Source: Tenrec ecaudatus (taxonomy: Eukaryota > Chordata > Mammalia > Afrosoricida > Tenrecidae). From it: DNA of 64,000 nucleotides. The notes beneath the pieces are model-generated. The model was not told where the DNA came from. It was given only the letters and a program-made list of their open reading frames with translations, and made no database searches. The position numbers and the translations under genes were made by a program. Where the stretch lies: positions 13,034,995 to 13,098,994 of the forward strand of contig NC_134541.1 of assembly GCF_050624435.1 (NCBI RefSeq), read 5' to 3'. Of the stretch, positions 24,201 to 34,852 are shown piece after piece. Within the stretch, counting starts at the first letter, position 1. Every line of letters begins with the position of its first letter.

Positions 24201-27200
24201 CACAGGGGCGATGTGGTTATTTTCTATACATTAAAGGCTGTCAAGGCTAATTTAATGACCAAATTAATGTAGCCAGGCTAATGGCAAACATTTTGAATCA
24301 CAAGCTTGGAGGTTAAAGCTTCTCAATGCCCATCTGCTATTGGGGAAGGTATGAGAGGGGTTGGATGCTGCAGTGGGAAGAGATGGAGCAAATAGGTATG
24401 TCTGCTTCTATAGGGAGACAGAAGAATCAACCATGTGCTCACTTTAAGGGAGCACATCTTTAAGGGGAGAGTCTGTGGAAAAGATAGTTAACGCAGGAAA
24501 ATGTACTTGGACTATATCTCTAATTTTCTAAAGTGGTGGCTTTCCTACCGTGGAATACTAGCTTTTCAGATTCCCTCTGTACTAGTCAGGGAATAAGTCT
24601 CAGTCATATTTCCCTCAGAGTTAGTTTCCCACACTCTCCTTACAAAATGAGCTCTGGTGACACAGTGGGTGACATGGTGGCTGCTAATCGCAAGGTCACA
24701 GCCCCAAACCACCAGCTGCTCTGCTGGAAAAAGATGAAGCTGTCTACAGTCATAAAGATTTACAGTCCTGGAAACCCACCAGGGCACTTCAACCCTGTCT
24801 TACAGGGTCCATATGGGTAGGGTCTACTCAATGGCACTGAGTTTTGATTTCTGAGTCATCACCAAACACCTGTGTGGGGAAAGAGGATGTGTTCCAGATT
24901 AAAGGACACAGAGGAGATATGGCAACTGTCACACACTGGACCTAGGAATTTTGAGGTAGGAGAAATGGCTAGGAAGGACATTACAGTAACTGTTAACATT
25001 TGAACATGGATCCTACATTAGATTTTAGACTAGTGACTCTTACCACAGACTTGGTATCTGTGCTATGGAATAGTTTGCAGTGCTCCACAAGTCCTTCCTG
25101 GTCAAAGTTCTTCTCAGGACAATAAGGGCAAGGAAAAGTGTAACGGTTAGGGATATTCCTGGAAGATGAAAGACAGAAAAAAAGAAATTAACTCCCATGA
25201 GGAACTTTCCACAGAACTTCCAACTATTGTACAGGCTAAGTCAAAAAGAATAGCTACTAGGGTTCCAGGTCATACATGCACAAGTCTGTCCCACATACAA
25301 GTGTTCCAGCAGCTCTGTGATCAATGGGTGGCAGTGGTCACGCGCTGGGCGGCCAACCACCAGCTGCTCCAAGGGCAAAAACAAGCTACCTTCTACTCCC
25401 AGAAAGAGTTCCTGTCTCTGGAACCCACTGGACGGTTCCATACTGTCCTACAGGCCACTACGAGTCGGCATCAACTCGAAGCAGTGGATTTGTTTGGGTT
25501 TGTTTGTTTGTTTTAGTCATTATTAGTATGACTTTAAAAGAGAGAGAAAGGAATATTTCTTGTGCCATAGGGGGGAAAAGATTTTGCGGTCTGGGTTAAT
25601 ATAAAATCTTTAACAAAGCCCAAGTGGACATCTTCCCAAAATCACCGAAGCTTTGCATCAAATTTACAGGAATGTTGACCCACATAAAGCAAGTTTGTAG
25701 ATGAGTTTTAAGGAAGGTCTAAAGATGAGCAGAGCAGAGATGTCAGCTCAGAAGGTTATGGCAATTGTTTGGGGGCTTCCAAAGGGGTAACCTTGATCAA
25801 TTTTATCCATAAAGGGTTCTTATGAAGAAACTTCAAGAAATGAGAAAACTGCATTGGTGAGAAAAAGGTCAATAAAGTTGGGCCAGGGAGTTTTTCCTTC
25901 ACAACAATGCAGCTGTTCGCTCTTTAAGGGCTGTCCTATGAGAATCACTGGGAAACCTTACCCCCAGTATACAGCCCTGATCGTGCCCCTTCCTTCAAGC
26001 TTCTTTTTGCTCTCCATACTCAAAGAATATTTCAAAGGAAGAGGATTTGAGTCTCTGGAACATGCCCAAACTGCTATTTTGATGTGATCTACTTTGACAA
26101 GCACAGAATTATTCAGGGAAGGGCAAGAGAGATAGAAACCTTACCTTCAGAAGTGTATGGAGGACCCATTAAGAAAAAAAAAAAAAGCTCCATGTTTCAT
26201 ATTGTCTTTAATAAAATGGGTCTGTGATTTTACAGCAACACTTTTTGACTTACCCTTGGACGCTTCAAAAGGACAAAGCTCACTAAGGCTATTACGACTA
26301 GGATTCTGATTTCCAGATCAGTCAGGTCAAGTGTTTGAACATAACTTAATGGCACAGCTAACACTTGACGAGAACTCTAGAGACACCCCTCTCCCATTTA
26401 AAACACAAAACAAAAAGCCATGTAGATGAGTCGCAGCCTAACAATCATATCTTTATCGGTTGGCCAAACTCACCTCTAAACCCCCCAACACACCAAGTGA
26501 ACATCATCTTTGTAGCAGAGACCCCACCAATGGACGTGGATGAGACTCTTACCTCGGCTGAAGGGATGCATCCTTAGTGGTGGCCTTTACGCCTTCCATG
26601 ATGTAATTCTGGTATTTGGAGCAGGTAGTCACGTGGGCCCGGATCTTAGACAGGAAGAACTAAGGAATCACATGGTACAAGTTAGGCTCTTGCAACAGGT
26701 TCAATACAGCCACCAAAGCAAGGGCAAGACAAAAACTCACTGCACCACCGTGACAAACATCCCCAAATTCTTAGCTGTGTCTGTGGACCTGCAACCCTGT
26801 CCATTAGTTCTGGAACTTCTATTGTTACTAAGACCAATACTTTACTCAAACAAATCAGGACACCTTCTTCTACCCTAAAACAGAAGAAATCTCCTAGAGA
26901 TTTATTTGATTTAGACTAAGCTTTCTGCTGAGAGACACACCCTACATCCAGTGACATTGCTTAAGATTTTTGCAGATTTTAGGTTTACACCAGTCTCCTC
27001 ACAGAAAGCCAAAATCCACATTCTTACACATCTGTGCAACAGAAAAAAGTGATCATTTCAGGAAAAAAGATAAAAAGCTAGGGAGCCAAGATAGGTATTA
27101 AATGCCAAATTGTGATATATGATTTTAAAGAACGCGTAATCTGAATTCTATCTTTGCTATAAAAATCTTCCTTTTGGAAAAGTTAAGCTGGAAAGAGACA

Positions 27201-30200
27201 AAAACCCTGAGAAGAGTTATTACAAGTGTTCTAAAAAGGAAAAAATGTATAAGAATAGAGGGGAAAAAGAAATAAAGGAATCAGAGGAGAAAACAAGTTT
27301 TGGAGGTCTATCCACAGTACAGTCACTAATCATTTTTTTAAAAATCAAAAGTATACAAAAACAAAACAAAGAAGCTCTACCTTTTTAAGCATGCATAAAG
27401 GTAATAATAAAAAAACTTTAATATCTCCTATTTCTAAACTAAAGGAAACTATTAGGGGAAAAGCTCTATTATTTGAGCTCTGGCTTATCATGATTCTTCC
27501 GTCTTACCTGTAGCTATAAAACACAAGATGACTTTTAGCTGCCAACCAAGAACATTAACAACTACCAAAAAAAAAAAAAAACCCTCACTGCTATCGAGTT
27601 GATTTTAACTCACAGTAGCCTTATAAGACAGAGTAGAACTGTCCCTTTGGATTTCAAGGCTGTAACTCTTTCAGGAAGCAGACTACCTCACATTTCCCTC
27701 AGGGGAAACAGTCCTATTCAGAACTGCAATCACTTACCATGAACGTCCAGGGCTAAACCATTCAGACAGGAAAGTGATATTAAGGAACATTCATACGATG
27801 GAAAGAAGCAGGTATTAAAATTAAGAAATTGACATACAAGACTGGCCAGTAAGCCATTAAGTGAAAAAAATAATTATCAAAGTGTAACTACATACTATAG
27901 TATGATAATTACTTCATGAAACTCTTATATTAGGTTTGCAAAACTATGTCTGTGTAGGTCAAGAGGTGGAAAATGTTAGGCAGGCTTCTACTATGAACCA
28001 CTTTTAAAGTGGCAACCTTTGAAGCAAGGATTAGGGAAGAAGCCTACATTATTTGATGTTTGCATTTATATGAAATTAACAAACTTGCAATGATTGTACA
28101 ACCAGGAATTCTCTCAAAAATGAAATAGCACAGCCACCACACATAACTAGCCATGCAGGATGCCACTGCGTCGCCCACCCATGCTAACGTCAGAAATGGC
28201 ACTACCACGGTTGGCCGTTTACCCGTCTTGTCCGTTTTACGTCCACATACATTTTTATGGCAGCCATGGCAAGAAGTCTCTGTGCTCTCAAGCTGCCGCT
28301 CGAGCTCCGCAGCTCGGACGCCAGGGGCCAGAGCGCTTCGACATACCCCACAGACAGGTTTCTTCGGTTTCAGACATTCCTGAAGGCATGCAGAGCAAAA
28401 GCTAGAACAAGACACACAGAGAACCACTGTCATGCATCATGGAGACAAGACAACAAAAATGGATAAACTTTTAAAAAGACATCAGTGAGTAACAAATTAA
28501 AAAAACTTGCTCCCTGCTCCCAATTCCAATAGTGAATACACCCAGGGCAGAGACTGTGGGAGTGGAGCCTGCAGAGGCACACAGGCCAAGCAACAGAAAA
28601 AAATTGCAAACTACTTTGAAACCAATATGGTTGATATTGTTGTGCTGCTGAGTTGGTTCCAACTCAGCATGAGTTGAAGAGAAGGAATGAAACCCTGCCT
28701 GGTCCATGCCTTTCTTACAATTGTTGTTTGAGTCCAGGTGTTCATCCACCTCGGAGGGGCTTTCCTCTTTGCTGTTGATCCCCTACCAAGCACGGTGTCC
28801 TTCTCCAGGGACCGGGCTCTCCCGATAACACGTTCACTGCACATGAGATGACACCTCACCATCCCGGTCTCTAAGGAGCACCTGGTTATGTTTCTTCCAA
28901 GGCAGATTTGTTTGCTCTTCTGAAAGCCCATGGTATATTTACCAACATTTTAATTCAAATGATTATATCTCCTCATTCAACTAATTCTAGAAGTAGGTAC
29001 AACCATGCATATTTCATAGAGGTGAATATCGTCCTTCAGGAAATCCTGTCTAAATCTCTCCAGGGTAAAAACATATGTTTGAGATTCAGTCTGTTACCTC
29101 AAAATCTAACCCAAACCCACAACTATCAAGTTGATTCCAATTCATAGTGACTGTGTAGGCAAGAGCAGAACTACCTTATGGGATTTCCTAGGCTGTAATC
29201 TTTATGGGAGCAGACGGTCATGTATTTCTCTATGGAGTAGCTGGTGGGTTTGAACTACCTAATCTACCAGTTAGCAGAGGAGTGCTTAACCAACACACCA
29301 CCAAGGCTCAGTGTTTATCTCAGCCCTAATTCAAACAAACCTTTTAAAATAAATCATTTTATTGGGGGCTCTTACAGCTCTTATAACATTCCATACATCA
29401 ATTGTATCAAGCATATTTGAACCATTTTTACTAATGTTCCAGTAAAACAGTGAACTTTCAAACCTCTGTCCCTACACTGATGATCTTGCCAAGGTACTCT
29501 AAAACAAGGCTTCTCTGTGAAACAGACACCGTCAGGCCTACCTCTAGGATGTATTGGGAGGATGACAGCAGACATTTAGTACAGAGTAATATATGACGGC
29601 CACAGTAAACGGGCGTAAAGTGCTGTGTGCACGCAAGAGCAACTGGCTATGATTGGAGGTGGTCAGAGCTGATCAGAGTGCAGAGATGGCACCCACTATC
29701 ACCGTTAAATGAAGAGTTCACCTAGGAGAGGATGGGAAAAGTATTCCCAGCCCTTAGGAAACAAAATCAAGCAGACTTTTCCTTATAAGCAGTAGAGACC
29801 TAGAGATTTAAAGCAAGCTATCAACAAGAGCAAATCCAGTTCTAGAAAAAGAACTCTGGTGGTATCAAGGACAACAGGACTTTATTTTGCTTGTAGGTGA
29901 GGGGAGTTAAGAAGAGACCTGAAGTAGAGACCAAACAGATGACTGACAACAAGGAACCACGAGGGTCTGACTGAGGCCAAGGATAATGAATTCAAGAAAT
30001 GATTCAGGGGTGGAATTAGCAGGGCCTGTACAGTTAAGTTGGAAAAGTCCCAACAATTGATTGAATCTGGAGGAGGAAGGCCAGAGATGACCGAGAGTCT
30101 CCATCCTGAGCGCCCCTGCAGGGAAGGTAAATAGAAGGCATGTCAATGAGGCATGGAAACACCCTTGGCTGTTGAGCCAACTTACCCAGCAGAACAGATT

Positions 30201-33099
30201 TATGACAGACTCACAGCCTCTGCCAGGAAGAACTCATGATAAACACCAATGGTTACCTTTGGCCCACTGGACTAATTTTTACTGTCCAAGGTTTTCTTTC
30301 ACTTTGTCATTATGCTAAATGCCAATGCTGCTAGGCAAAATTCTAGATCTGGATGGGATCTGATGAGGACATCTATTCCTTCACCACTGAGGGCACTGTG
30401 GTAAACCAGCCAAGGGTCCTCCTGAATTTGAGTGGAAACAGACCAAACATTGATTACAGATAGTGATGAAGGAAATAAAACAAGGCAAAATCAGGTGGGG
30501 TGAATATAGAAGAGGAGGTGACACTTGCGCTCAGGACCTGAAATTATGAGGGAGCTTCAACGATCTTGGCAGAAAGACTTCCAGGCAAAGATGACGCCAA
30601 GTACAAAGGGGTTCCCGAAAGGTAGGAAGAGAGGCCTTTGGGGACTACAATGTAGTAGACCAAAGGATGAAGGGTAAGGGATGAGGTGGGCAGGGCCCTG
30701 TGGCTTGACTATGCCACATCTCCAAGACAGATCAAGTGAATAAGCCAAGAGAACACAGGAGGTCCCAGGGAGCACAATGCTATGAAACCAAACCTTGCCT
30801 ATAACTACACAGTTCCAAAGAATCCCCTCTAGCACTTAGTTCAAACACTCACTAGCCACTTTGTGTTTGAGTCATGCCCGTTAACAATCCTGTAATCCGC
30901 CCCTGCATTGAGACTGCTTTTCAGTTTCCATTTCCTAACCCTGGGTCCCTTTCTAGTTCAGCTATCCAGAGTTGCCCGTTCACGTGACAGTGCTATTTAG
31001 AAATCCTCTTCTCTTGGGCACCCTGCCACCTGCCCTTCCCCAGCTGTATTCCACTAGGTGGCAGAAAAATGTAGTCGTTCAGGACTTGGAAGTCAAATTT
31101 TCTAAAAATCCAATGCCCCAGCCAGAAATGCAGTGATGAGCATGTCTCCAAACACAAACTTACCAAGAATCAAGGAGGTAGAGCAGAAAGCAGACTGGCT
31201 GGCTGGGAGGGCACCTGCCGTGCAAGCACACAGGTCTCTCTAGTAGAGTCTTCACTGAGCACTGAACACATGGTGGAACCAGTATGACAAGTGTACAAGA
31301 GCCAGGCTTGAATCCCGGTGTGACCCCTTGCCCTCTGACCAAGGGACGGCTCACTGGCTCATAATCTCCAATGCTGCTGCTCTTCCGTTGGTCCACTCTG
31401 CTGGGTCAAGCCTCTTCATAAACCGTTAACAATAAATTCATTCACTGAATTTATTCCAACTGAGGGAACCCTGAGGATTAGGAGGGCTGATGCAAAGATT
31501 AGTCTCCAAAGCTGCCTAGACACCTCACTTTCAAAGCACACAAACTCCACCAATTTCTTAGTTCGTTCATGCCCTCTTCACTTCCCTTCTCTCCGCACAG
31601 CTTTATTCTCCCACTGCACAATTCATTTTCAAAACAACATGAACATTTGTTAGTAGTTATGTAGAAACAATTCACCAGGCCTTTGAACTGAGGACCGGGT
31701 CATGTTTCTTACTCTATTCCAGTCAGCTGAATGGAAGGCAGGAAGATGGATCCTCAGATACTGGGGACCCAGACCCAAAAGAGAAGGGGGGCTCATTTTG
31801 ACAGGGGTGATCAGGCAGGGAATTACAATGGGACATGAAGGCTGGGAAGGATTGGGAATCATGGCAGGTGGAAGTGTGGGTGGAGTATGGAGAATTCTAG
31901 ATGAACTGAACAGCAAGTGGGAACAGCTGGAAGCAGTAAAGAGCTCAGTGTAGCTGAAGAGGCCAGAAGCAGCCAGCAAGGCTGGGGAGCCCTTGCCAGA
32001 TGCCCAACTGATCTCAACAAGCCAGTGTGCCTGAGCCTCCTCTTCTGGAAAATGAAAGCCTCTGGAAGCACCGGTGAAGAAGCTGGCCCTTGTGTGGCCC
32101 AATAAGTGTCTAAACTCTACTGTGCCCAAGGACCCGTGAGCCCAATGTCAAGGTGAGGGTCCAAGATCAATACCAAGCGATGCCAACTCTGAGAAGCAAG
32201 AAACAGGTTTTGTTTTATTTTGTTTCGGTTTCGGAGCGAGGCTCCCATTCAATGCCACTGAAAACCTCAGAGCACCTACGCCTTGCCTGCCTGCGACCTA
32301 TGCTGGAGTTTCCCGCCTCTCCCTTTCCTCCTCACAAGCCGTCTGCGAGCACGATTCGGGTCCCGGAGGCTTACGCTAGGAGGAAGCAAACCCCAGAGGC
32401 ACGTCGACACGCCACGCGACGCGCCCCGCCGGCCACCTGCCCAGCCCCCTCCTCAGTCAGGGCCGGCCGGCCCGCCCGCCCGACCCGCGGGCTTCCTTCG
32501 CCTTTGTTCATTTCGTGGGGCTCGGCCGTTCGCTAACTTCGGGGCTCCTCAGGACGCTCGGGCGAATTGGAGACACGACGCCTAACTCCTCTGGTCGCGG
32601 GGCTACGGCGCTGGGGAAACTTTGGCGCTTCAAAGGCTCACTTCGGGGCCTCCCTCCCCGGCGGCGGCTCACTGTCATGTGAGGGAGGGCGCCTGACAGG
32701 CCGCCGGGAACCCAGTAGGCGCTCAGGAGACAGTGGCTGTCGTCCTACTAAGGCGGGGCGGCCGGGCCGGTTACCTCGGGGTGAGCGGGCGAGAGGGCGC
32801 CCCGTCACTTCCACGGGCCTTCAGGGAGCCCCCGGAGACGCCCCTCTAGGACAGCGCTCCCGCCCCCATACGCTCCCCGTCAGGGCCTCGCCCCTCGGCT
32901 TCATCCCCCCTCTCGTCAGGCGTCCCACGACCAGGCCCGGGCCCGCCGCTTACACGTGTCCGCAGGGCACCTGCACCGGCTTCTCGTACACCTCCAAACA
33001 CACGGGACACGTGAAGCGGCCCAGGGGGTCGGCCTCCGCCGTCGCCGCGGGCCCAGCCAATTGCGCACCGCCCTGAAGGTCCTGCTGCTGCGCCGCCAT
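15221..33099 (-). CDS. RNF114: RNF114, RING-type E3 ubiquitin ligase (six coding exons, 230 aa)
   Basis: The coding exons are 33099-32954, 28401-28251, 26659-26553, 25158-25044, 16657-16550 and 15286-15221. All junctions have AG/GT sites and the phases join without a break, giving 230 residues (human about 228). The order is a C3HC4 RING (C31, C34, C46, H48, C51, C54, C66, C69), a C2HC finger of the DI19 type (C93, C96, H108, C112), two C2H2 fingers (C145/C148/H161/H166 and C175/C178/H196/H201) and a C-terminal ubiquitin-interacting motif (about 214-230). The family is known as an E3 ligase (also called ZNF313) that binds and ubiquitinates substrates such as p21 and A20-linked factors, in cytosol and nucleus, affecting T-cell activation and NF-kB. 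All metal ligands are present. The start codon sits in a YY1-type element in a CpG island. The divergent neighbour SPATA2 is the same as in human. I see no damage, and treat it as functional. Confidence 0.97.
15390..15475 (+). mobile_element. MIR fragment in RNF114 intron 5
   Basis: TGACTCTGGGCTAATAACCT then AACCTCTCTGTGCATCTGCT matches the MIR 3' half. Confidence 0.6.
15661..15684. repeat. (TG)n then G-run
   Basis: Eight TG units followed by seven G, in RNF114 intron 5. Confidence 0.85.
16550..16657 (-). CDS. RNF114: RNF114 coding exon 5
   Basis: Encodes [20 protein letters not shown] and the HIQRRH part of the second C2H2 finger, ending SYDTFV. The acceptor is GACAG and the donor GTGAGT. 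It is separated from exon 4 by 8.4 kb of repeat-filled intron. Confidence 0.96.
16660..18110. other. RNF114 intron 4, unique part
   Basis: A purine-rich stretch at 16900-17400 and AT-rich sequence after it. I recognise no element before the Tigger1 MITE. Confidence 0.45.
18115..18428 (+). mobile_element. Tigger1-type MITE (TcMar), internally deleted
   Basis: Begins CAGGCTGACTTTGTTTTATT, includes GTGCTTCGCAGATACT and CTATTGGTGCCATTTTCCCA, then jumps to the 3' end (GCAGTGTAATGTGAACATAA) and finishes AGTATCTCTGAAGTGTGCCTG. This is the 5' end of Tigger1 joined to its 3' end. TA precedes the left end, the usual target. Confidence 0.85.
18642..19031 (-). mobile_element. AfroSINE split by SPIN
   Basis: CATAGTGACCCTATAGGCAG on the left of the SPIN copy, ATAAATCTTTATAGGAATAG and GGTGGTTTTGAACTGCTGAC on the right. 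Confidence 0.85.
18717..18908 (-). mobile_element. SPIN hAT MITE inside a SINE
   Basis: About 190 bp with GGTTCTCAACCTTCCTACTG at the left, GGTTGAGAACTGCTG at the right and the usual CAACCATAAAATTATTTTCG interior. It interrupts an AfroSINE (18642-19031), so it is younger than that SINE. Terminal bases on the left are degraded and I cannot read a target duplication. Confidence 0.88.
19056..21371 (+). mobile_element. MLT1-like LTR (ERVL-MaLR) split by an L1-type insertion
   Basis: Left part 19056-19154 (TGTTACAGATGGAACTATGT and GTGACTCTGGAAATAGGTCT) and right part 21030-21371 (ending CTGTTACAGCAGCCCTAGGA and AACTAATACA) are the two ends of one MLT1-type LTR. Flanks ATGAC and ATGCC resemble its 5-bp duplication. 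The 1.87 kb between is a later insertion. Ancient, predating placental radiation or close to it. Confidence 0.75.
19155..21021 (+). mobile_element. L1-type non-LTR element, 1.87-kb noncoding 3' region
   Basis: Inserted in an MLT1-like LTR, with AGATGTTTTC-like sequence on both sides as target duplication. It ends GAGTTGTATGAGCCCCTAAT then AAAATGACTTC and a run of A. No ORF1 or ORF2 is recognisable over its length. The 3' half is the longest plus-strand example of a family whose short tails occur about ten times here. I take it as a long 3' UTR of a tenrec L1 subfamily, or a noncoding partner moved by L1. Confidence 0.7.
22351..22586. mobile_element. hAT-like MITE, 236 bp, family not identified
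   Basis: Terminal inverted repeats TAAGGTGACCAGA and TCTGGTCACTCAG, with CGTCCCGCTTTTGGTGGGAC just inside. The flanks GGTTAGAG and GATTAGAG form a 7-of-8 target duplication, the hAT length. No coding sequence. I recognise the type from vertebrate genomes but cannot name the family. Confidence 0.7.
23545..24162 (-). mobile_element. ERV2 (betaretrovirus-like) LTR, 3' LTR in RNF114 intron 4
   Basis: Read on the minus strand, a purine tract (CAAAAGGGGGAAT) is followed by an LTR starting TGTGGGATATAAAAAG and ending TTACA. It has TATATAAG near 23738, AATAAA near 23711 and a U5 of about 170 bp. The plus-strand TG at 23545 marks its end. The layout is that of an ERVK/IAP-like 3' LTR. It lies in sense with RNF114. 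The fossil is incomplete, with only a short internal piece on one side. Confidence 0.6.
24163..24520 (-). mobile_element. Probable internal 3' remnant of the same ERV2-like element
   Basis: Directly abuts the polypurine tract of the LTR at 23545-24162 and matches no SINE or LINE I know. It is assigned by position only. No retroviral protein is recognisable, and the outer limit is a guess. Confidence 0.3.
24645..24850 (+). mobile_element. AfroSINE
   Basis: GAGCTCTGGTGACACAGTGG head, ACAGTCCTGGAAACCCACCA in the middle. Confidence 0.8.
25044..25158 (-). CDS. RNF114: RNF114 coding exon 4
   Basis: Encodes [13 protein letters not shown] through DTKSV, the first C2H2 finger (C145, C148, H161, H166). 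The acceptor is TTCCAG and the donor GTAAGA. It ends in phase 0. Confidence 0.96.
25320..25515 (+). mobile_element. AfroSINE
   Basis: AACCACCAGCTGCTCCAAGG, GAACCCACTGGACGGTTCCA, CTACGAGTCGGCATCAACTC. In RNF114 intron 3. Confidence 0.78.
26553..26659 (-). CDS. RNF114: RNF114 coding exon 3
   Basis: Encodes [19 protein letters not shown] and onward to LQPR, supplying H108 and C112 of the C2HC finger. The acceptor is CCTTAG and the donor GTAAGA. The final arginine codon is split with exon 4. Confidence 0.95.
27575..27712 (-). mobile_element. AfroSINE 3' half
   Basis: CTGCTATCGAGTTGATTTTA and AAGACAGAGTAGAACTGTCC in reverse. Confidence 0.75.
27780..27935 (+). mobile_element. Old L1 fragment, ORF2 end and 3' UTR
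   Basis: GAACATTCATACGATGGAAA, ATTAAGTGAAAAAAATAATT and ATACTATAGTATGATAATT follow the order of L1M 3' sequence. Confidence 0.65.
28251..28401 (-). CDS. RNF114: RNF114 coding exon 2
   Basis: Completes the RING (FCSAC, then CGVC) and ends with the first two cysteines of the C2HC finger (CHGC). The acceptor is TTCTAG and the donor GTATGT. Exons 1 and 2 together make 297 bases, so this exon ends in phase 0. Confidence 0.96.
28632..28895 (-). mobile_element. RTE (BovB-like) 3' end
   Basis: In reverse, a run of TCCCTGGAGAAGGACACCGT, CTTGGTAGGG and GAGTCCAAACAACAATTGTAA-like sequence matches the 3' end of BovB/RTE1 elements of afrotherians. Lies in RNF114 intron 1. Confidence 0.75.
29105..29312 (-). 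mobile_element. AfroSINE
   Basis: ACTATCAAGTTGATTCCAAT, GGATTTCCTAGGCTGTAATC and a CACCACCAAGGCTC head. Confidence 0.8.
29345..29422 (-). mobile_element. L1-type 3' end, short
   Basis: ATTTTATTGGGGGCTCTTAC and the ATACATCAATTGTATCAAGC block match the tail family in reverse. Only about 78 bp. Confidence 0.75.
30505..30720 (+). mobile_element. L2 fragment in RNF114 intron 1
   Basis: GAAGAGGAGGTGACACTTGC, CCAGGCAAAGATGACGCCAA and GATGAGGTGGGCAGGGCCCT follow the L2 order on the plus strand. Confidence 0.65.
30725..32265. other. RNF114 intron 1, unique part
   Basis: No repeat recognised between the L2 fragment and the CpG island, which may reflect selection near the promoter or repeats too old to see. 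Confidence 0.4.
32954..33099 (-). CDS. RNF114: RNF114 coding exon 1
   Basis: Encodes residues 1-48 and two bases of codon 49, beginning [11 protein letters not shown] and carrying the first half of the RING (CPVC, then PCGH). The donor is GTAAGC. Relative to human there is a small alanine/threonine-rich length difference before the RING. The start was chosen by homology and by the AAGATGG context. Confidence 0.96.
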
Positions 33100-33104
33100 C
33101 TTGC
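33090..33104 (-). promoter_or_regulatory. RNF114: YY1-type element overlapping the RNF114 start codon
   Basis: On the minus strand GCAAGATGGCGGCGC matches the long YY1 motif AAGATGGCGGC, and its ATG is the RNF114 initiator. In many mammalian housekeeping genes this element lies just downstream of the start site and fixes it. That it does so here is inference from motif and position. Confidence 0.7.
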
Positions 33105-33771
33105 TGCCACTGGGCGCCTCGAAACGGCGGCCGAGAAGGAGGAGCTGAGGGCGGGGCGGGAGGCGGGGCGGGGCGCGCGGGGGCGGAGCTAGGGTGCCAG
33201 TCCGTGCGGTGAGGGGCGGGGCTTGGGGTGGGAGGAGCCACACGGGGTGGGGCTACGGGCCGTGAGGCCCCCTCGGAGGCGGGGCTCTTAGTGGACCATC
33301 TAGAAAACCTGGGAGCTAAATCCCGAGAGTGGGCGGATTGGGACGGGCTTTGTGAGTTGACTGGCACCAGTTTAAATCGTTCACCCTCCGCGGTCCTATT
33401 CCTTAATATTTCTTTTTAAATCGCGTCACTTTTTCTTTAAATTTAGGCAAATGAACTTGAAAGGGGAAAATCGCTTTTGTCTTGCAAATAGATTATCTCT
33501 TATTCATAGATGAGGACTGTGGAGATAAACATAATGAGCCCCAAACAGTATTCATTCTAGCCGGCTGCCCTTCTCCAAGAGAAAGGCCGGCTAGCGCCAC
33601 ACAGATTTCCCAATGCCAGCGAAAGTCATGGGAAGGACTGGCTCCTTATTTAAAATCGTGTGCACACGATGCTCACGGGACCAGTTGCGAACCACCGACT
33701 AAAGCTCGGTGGCACCTGAAAAGAGCTCGATGCCTTTTTAACCAAGAAAGGCAATGATTAATTAACTCTCC

Positions 33772-33943
33772 ACCCAGCCCACTGCTATTGGGTTGATTCC
33801 ACTCCTGCTAGAGGATTGCCAGATTATAAACCTTTAAGGGAGTCCGTAGTCTCGTCTTTCTCCCACAGAGCAGCTGGTGAGTTTGAACTGTCGACCTTTC
33901 AGGTAGCAACCCTACACTTAACCCATTGTGCTACTCGGGCTCT
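33772..33943 (-). mobile_element. AfroSINE just upstream of RNF114
   Basis: TATTGGGTTGATTCCACTCC, CTTTCTCCCACAGAGCAGCT and a GTGCTACTCGGGCTC head. Confidence 0.78.
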
Positions 33944-34364
33944 TTAAACCTCCAACAGGAGGGACCAAACACACAACAGCAAAGACCCCTATCTTTATGC
34001 GTCTCCACAGGACAAATGAATGGTGTTGGATAAGCCAGGATAATTGAGTACACACTTGGCCCTGTTATCCCCAACCCCCCTCTCCCAGCTCCAGCCTTCT
34101 GGGTGGATGTTGCTTGAATCAGCAGAGGCAGCAGGAGGATTATTTTTAGCTATCTGATGTGGGCATCTTTTCACAAATAAATAACTTGGCTGTTTTGGCA
34201 GCAGTCCAAGCGGGCCGATGCTGATTCTATACCATTTCTTTCTTCTGCTCCTGTGCCAGGCACTAGGTGTCAGCTATCAGCTCTCTCCCAGGCAAATGTG
34301 CCACCTGCTCTCCGGGGATGGGTGCCTCTTTGGGAGCAGAGGTGTGTGCTGTAGGTATTTACAA

Positions 34365-34462
34365 GGCCGGGCTTTCTACTCCCCTAGAGTTATAGTCTTG
34401 GAAACTCACAGGGTCTCTATGAAGTCGAGTTGGCATGGACTCGATGGCAGTGAGTTTGTCTG
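34365..34462 (+). mobile_element. AfroSINE 3' half
   Basis: GTTATAGTCTTGGAAACTCA and TGGACTCGATGGCAGTGAGT. Confidence 0.72.
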
Positions 34463-34467
34463 TTTGG

Positions 34468-34645
34468 GTGGCACTGTTGGGTAACACTGGGCTGTTAACC
34501 TCAAGGTTGGTGGTTCAAACCCACTAGCTGCTCTGTGGGAGAAAGGTGAAGCTGTCTGTTCCTATAAAGGTTGACACCCTCAGAAACCTAATAGGGTCAC
34601 TATGAATCAGAAAGGACTCATGGCAGTGGGTTTGCTTTGGCTTGG
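34468..34645 (+). mobile_element. AfroSINE
   Basis: CCTCAAGGTTGGTGGTTCAA, CTCTGTGGGAGAAAGGTGAA, AATAGGGTCACTATGAATCA. It follows the previous copy head to tail. Confidence 0.8.
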
Positions 34646-34852
34646 AGGTGTGCTGTCCGATTGGAGACTAGGGATGGGAATGTTGGGGGCACAGGAGCCT
34701 CAGAAGTGACCTTCAGATCCCCTGATTGCACCTGATTTAGGCTCTTGGTCTGTCCATAAAGTTGTACACTCAGTCACAGAGACAAGAGGGCAAGGTTGAA
34801 TAAAATATTAACAGTGTACATTTTGGTACCTACTATCCTAAACCCTTTATGT

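Larger units (their letters stand above)
32270..33330 (-). promoter_or_regulatory. RNF114: RNF114 CpG-island promoter
   Basis: Very GC-rich and dense in CpG, unlike the sequence on either side, and centred on RNF114 exon 1. Upstream of the ATG (33130-33240) are several GGGGCGG boxes of the Sp1 type. No TATA box is visible, which fits a housekeeping promoter. Transcription probably starts just upstream of 33105. Confidence 0.85.

Noticed and set aside
32567-33367. Open frames of up to 173 codons across the RNF114 promoter
   Set aside because: Same CpG-island effect; only the RNF114 frame has homology.
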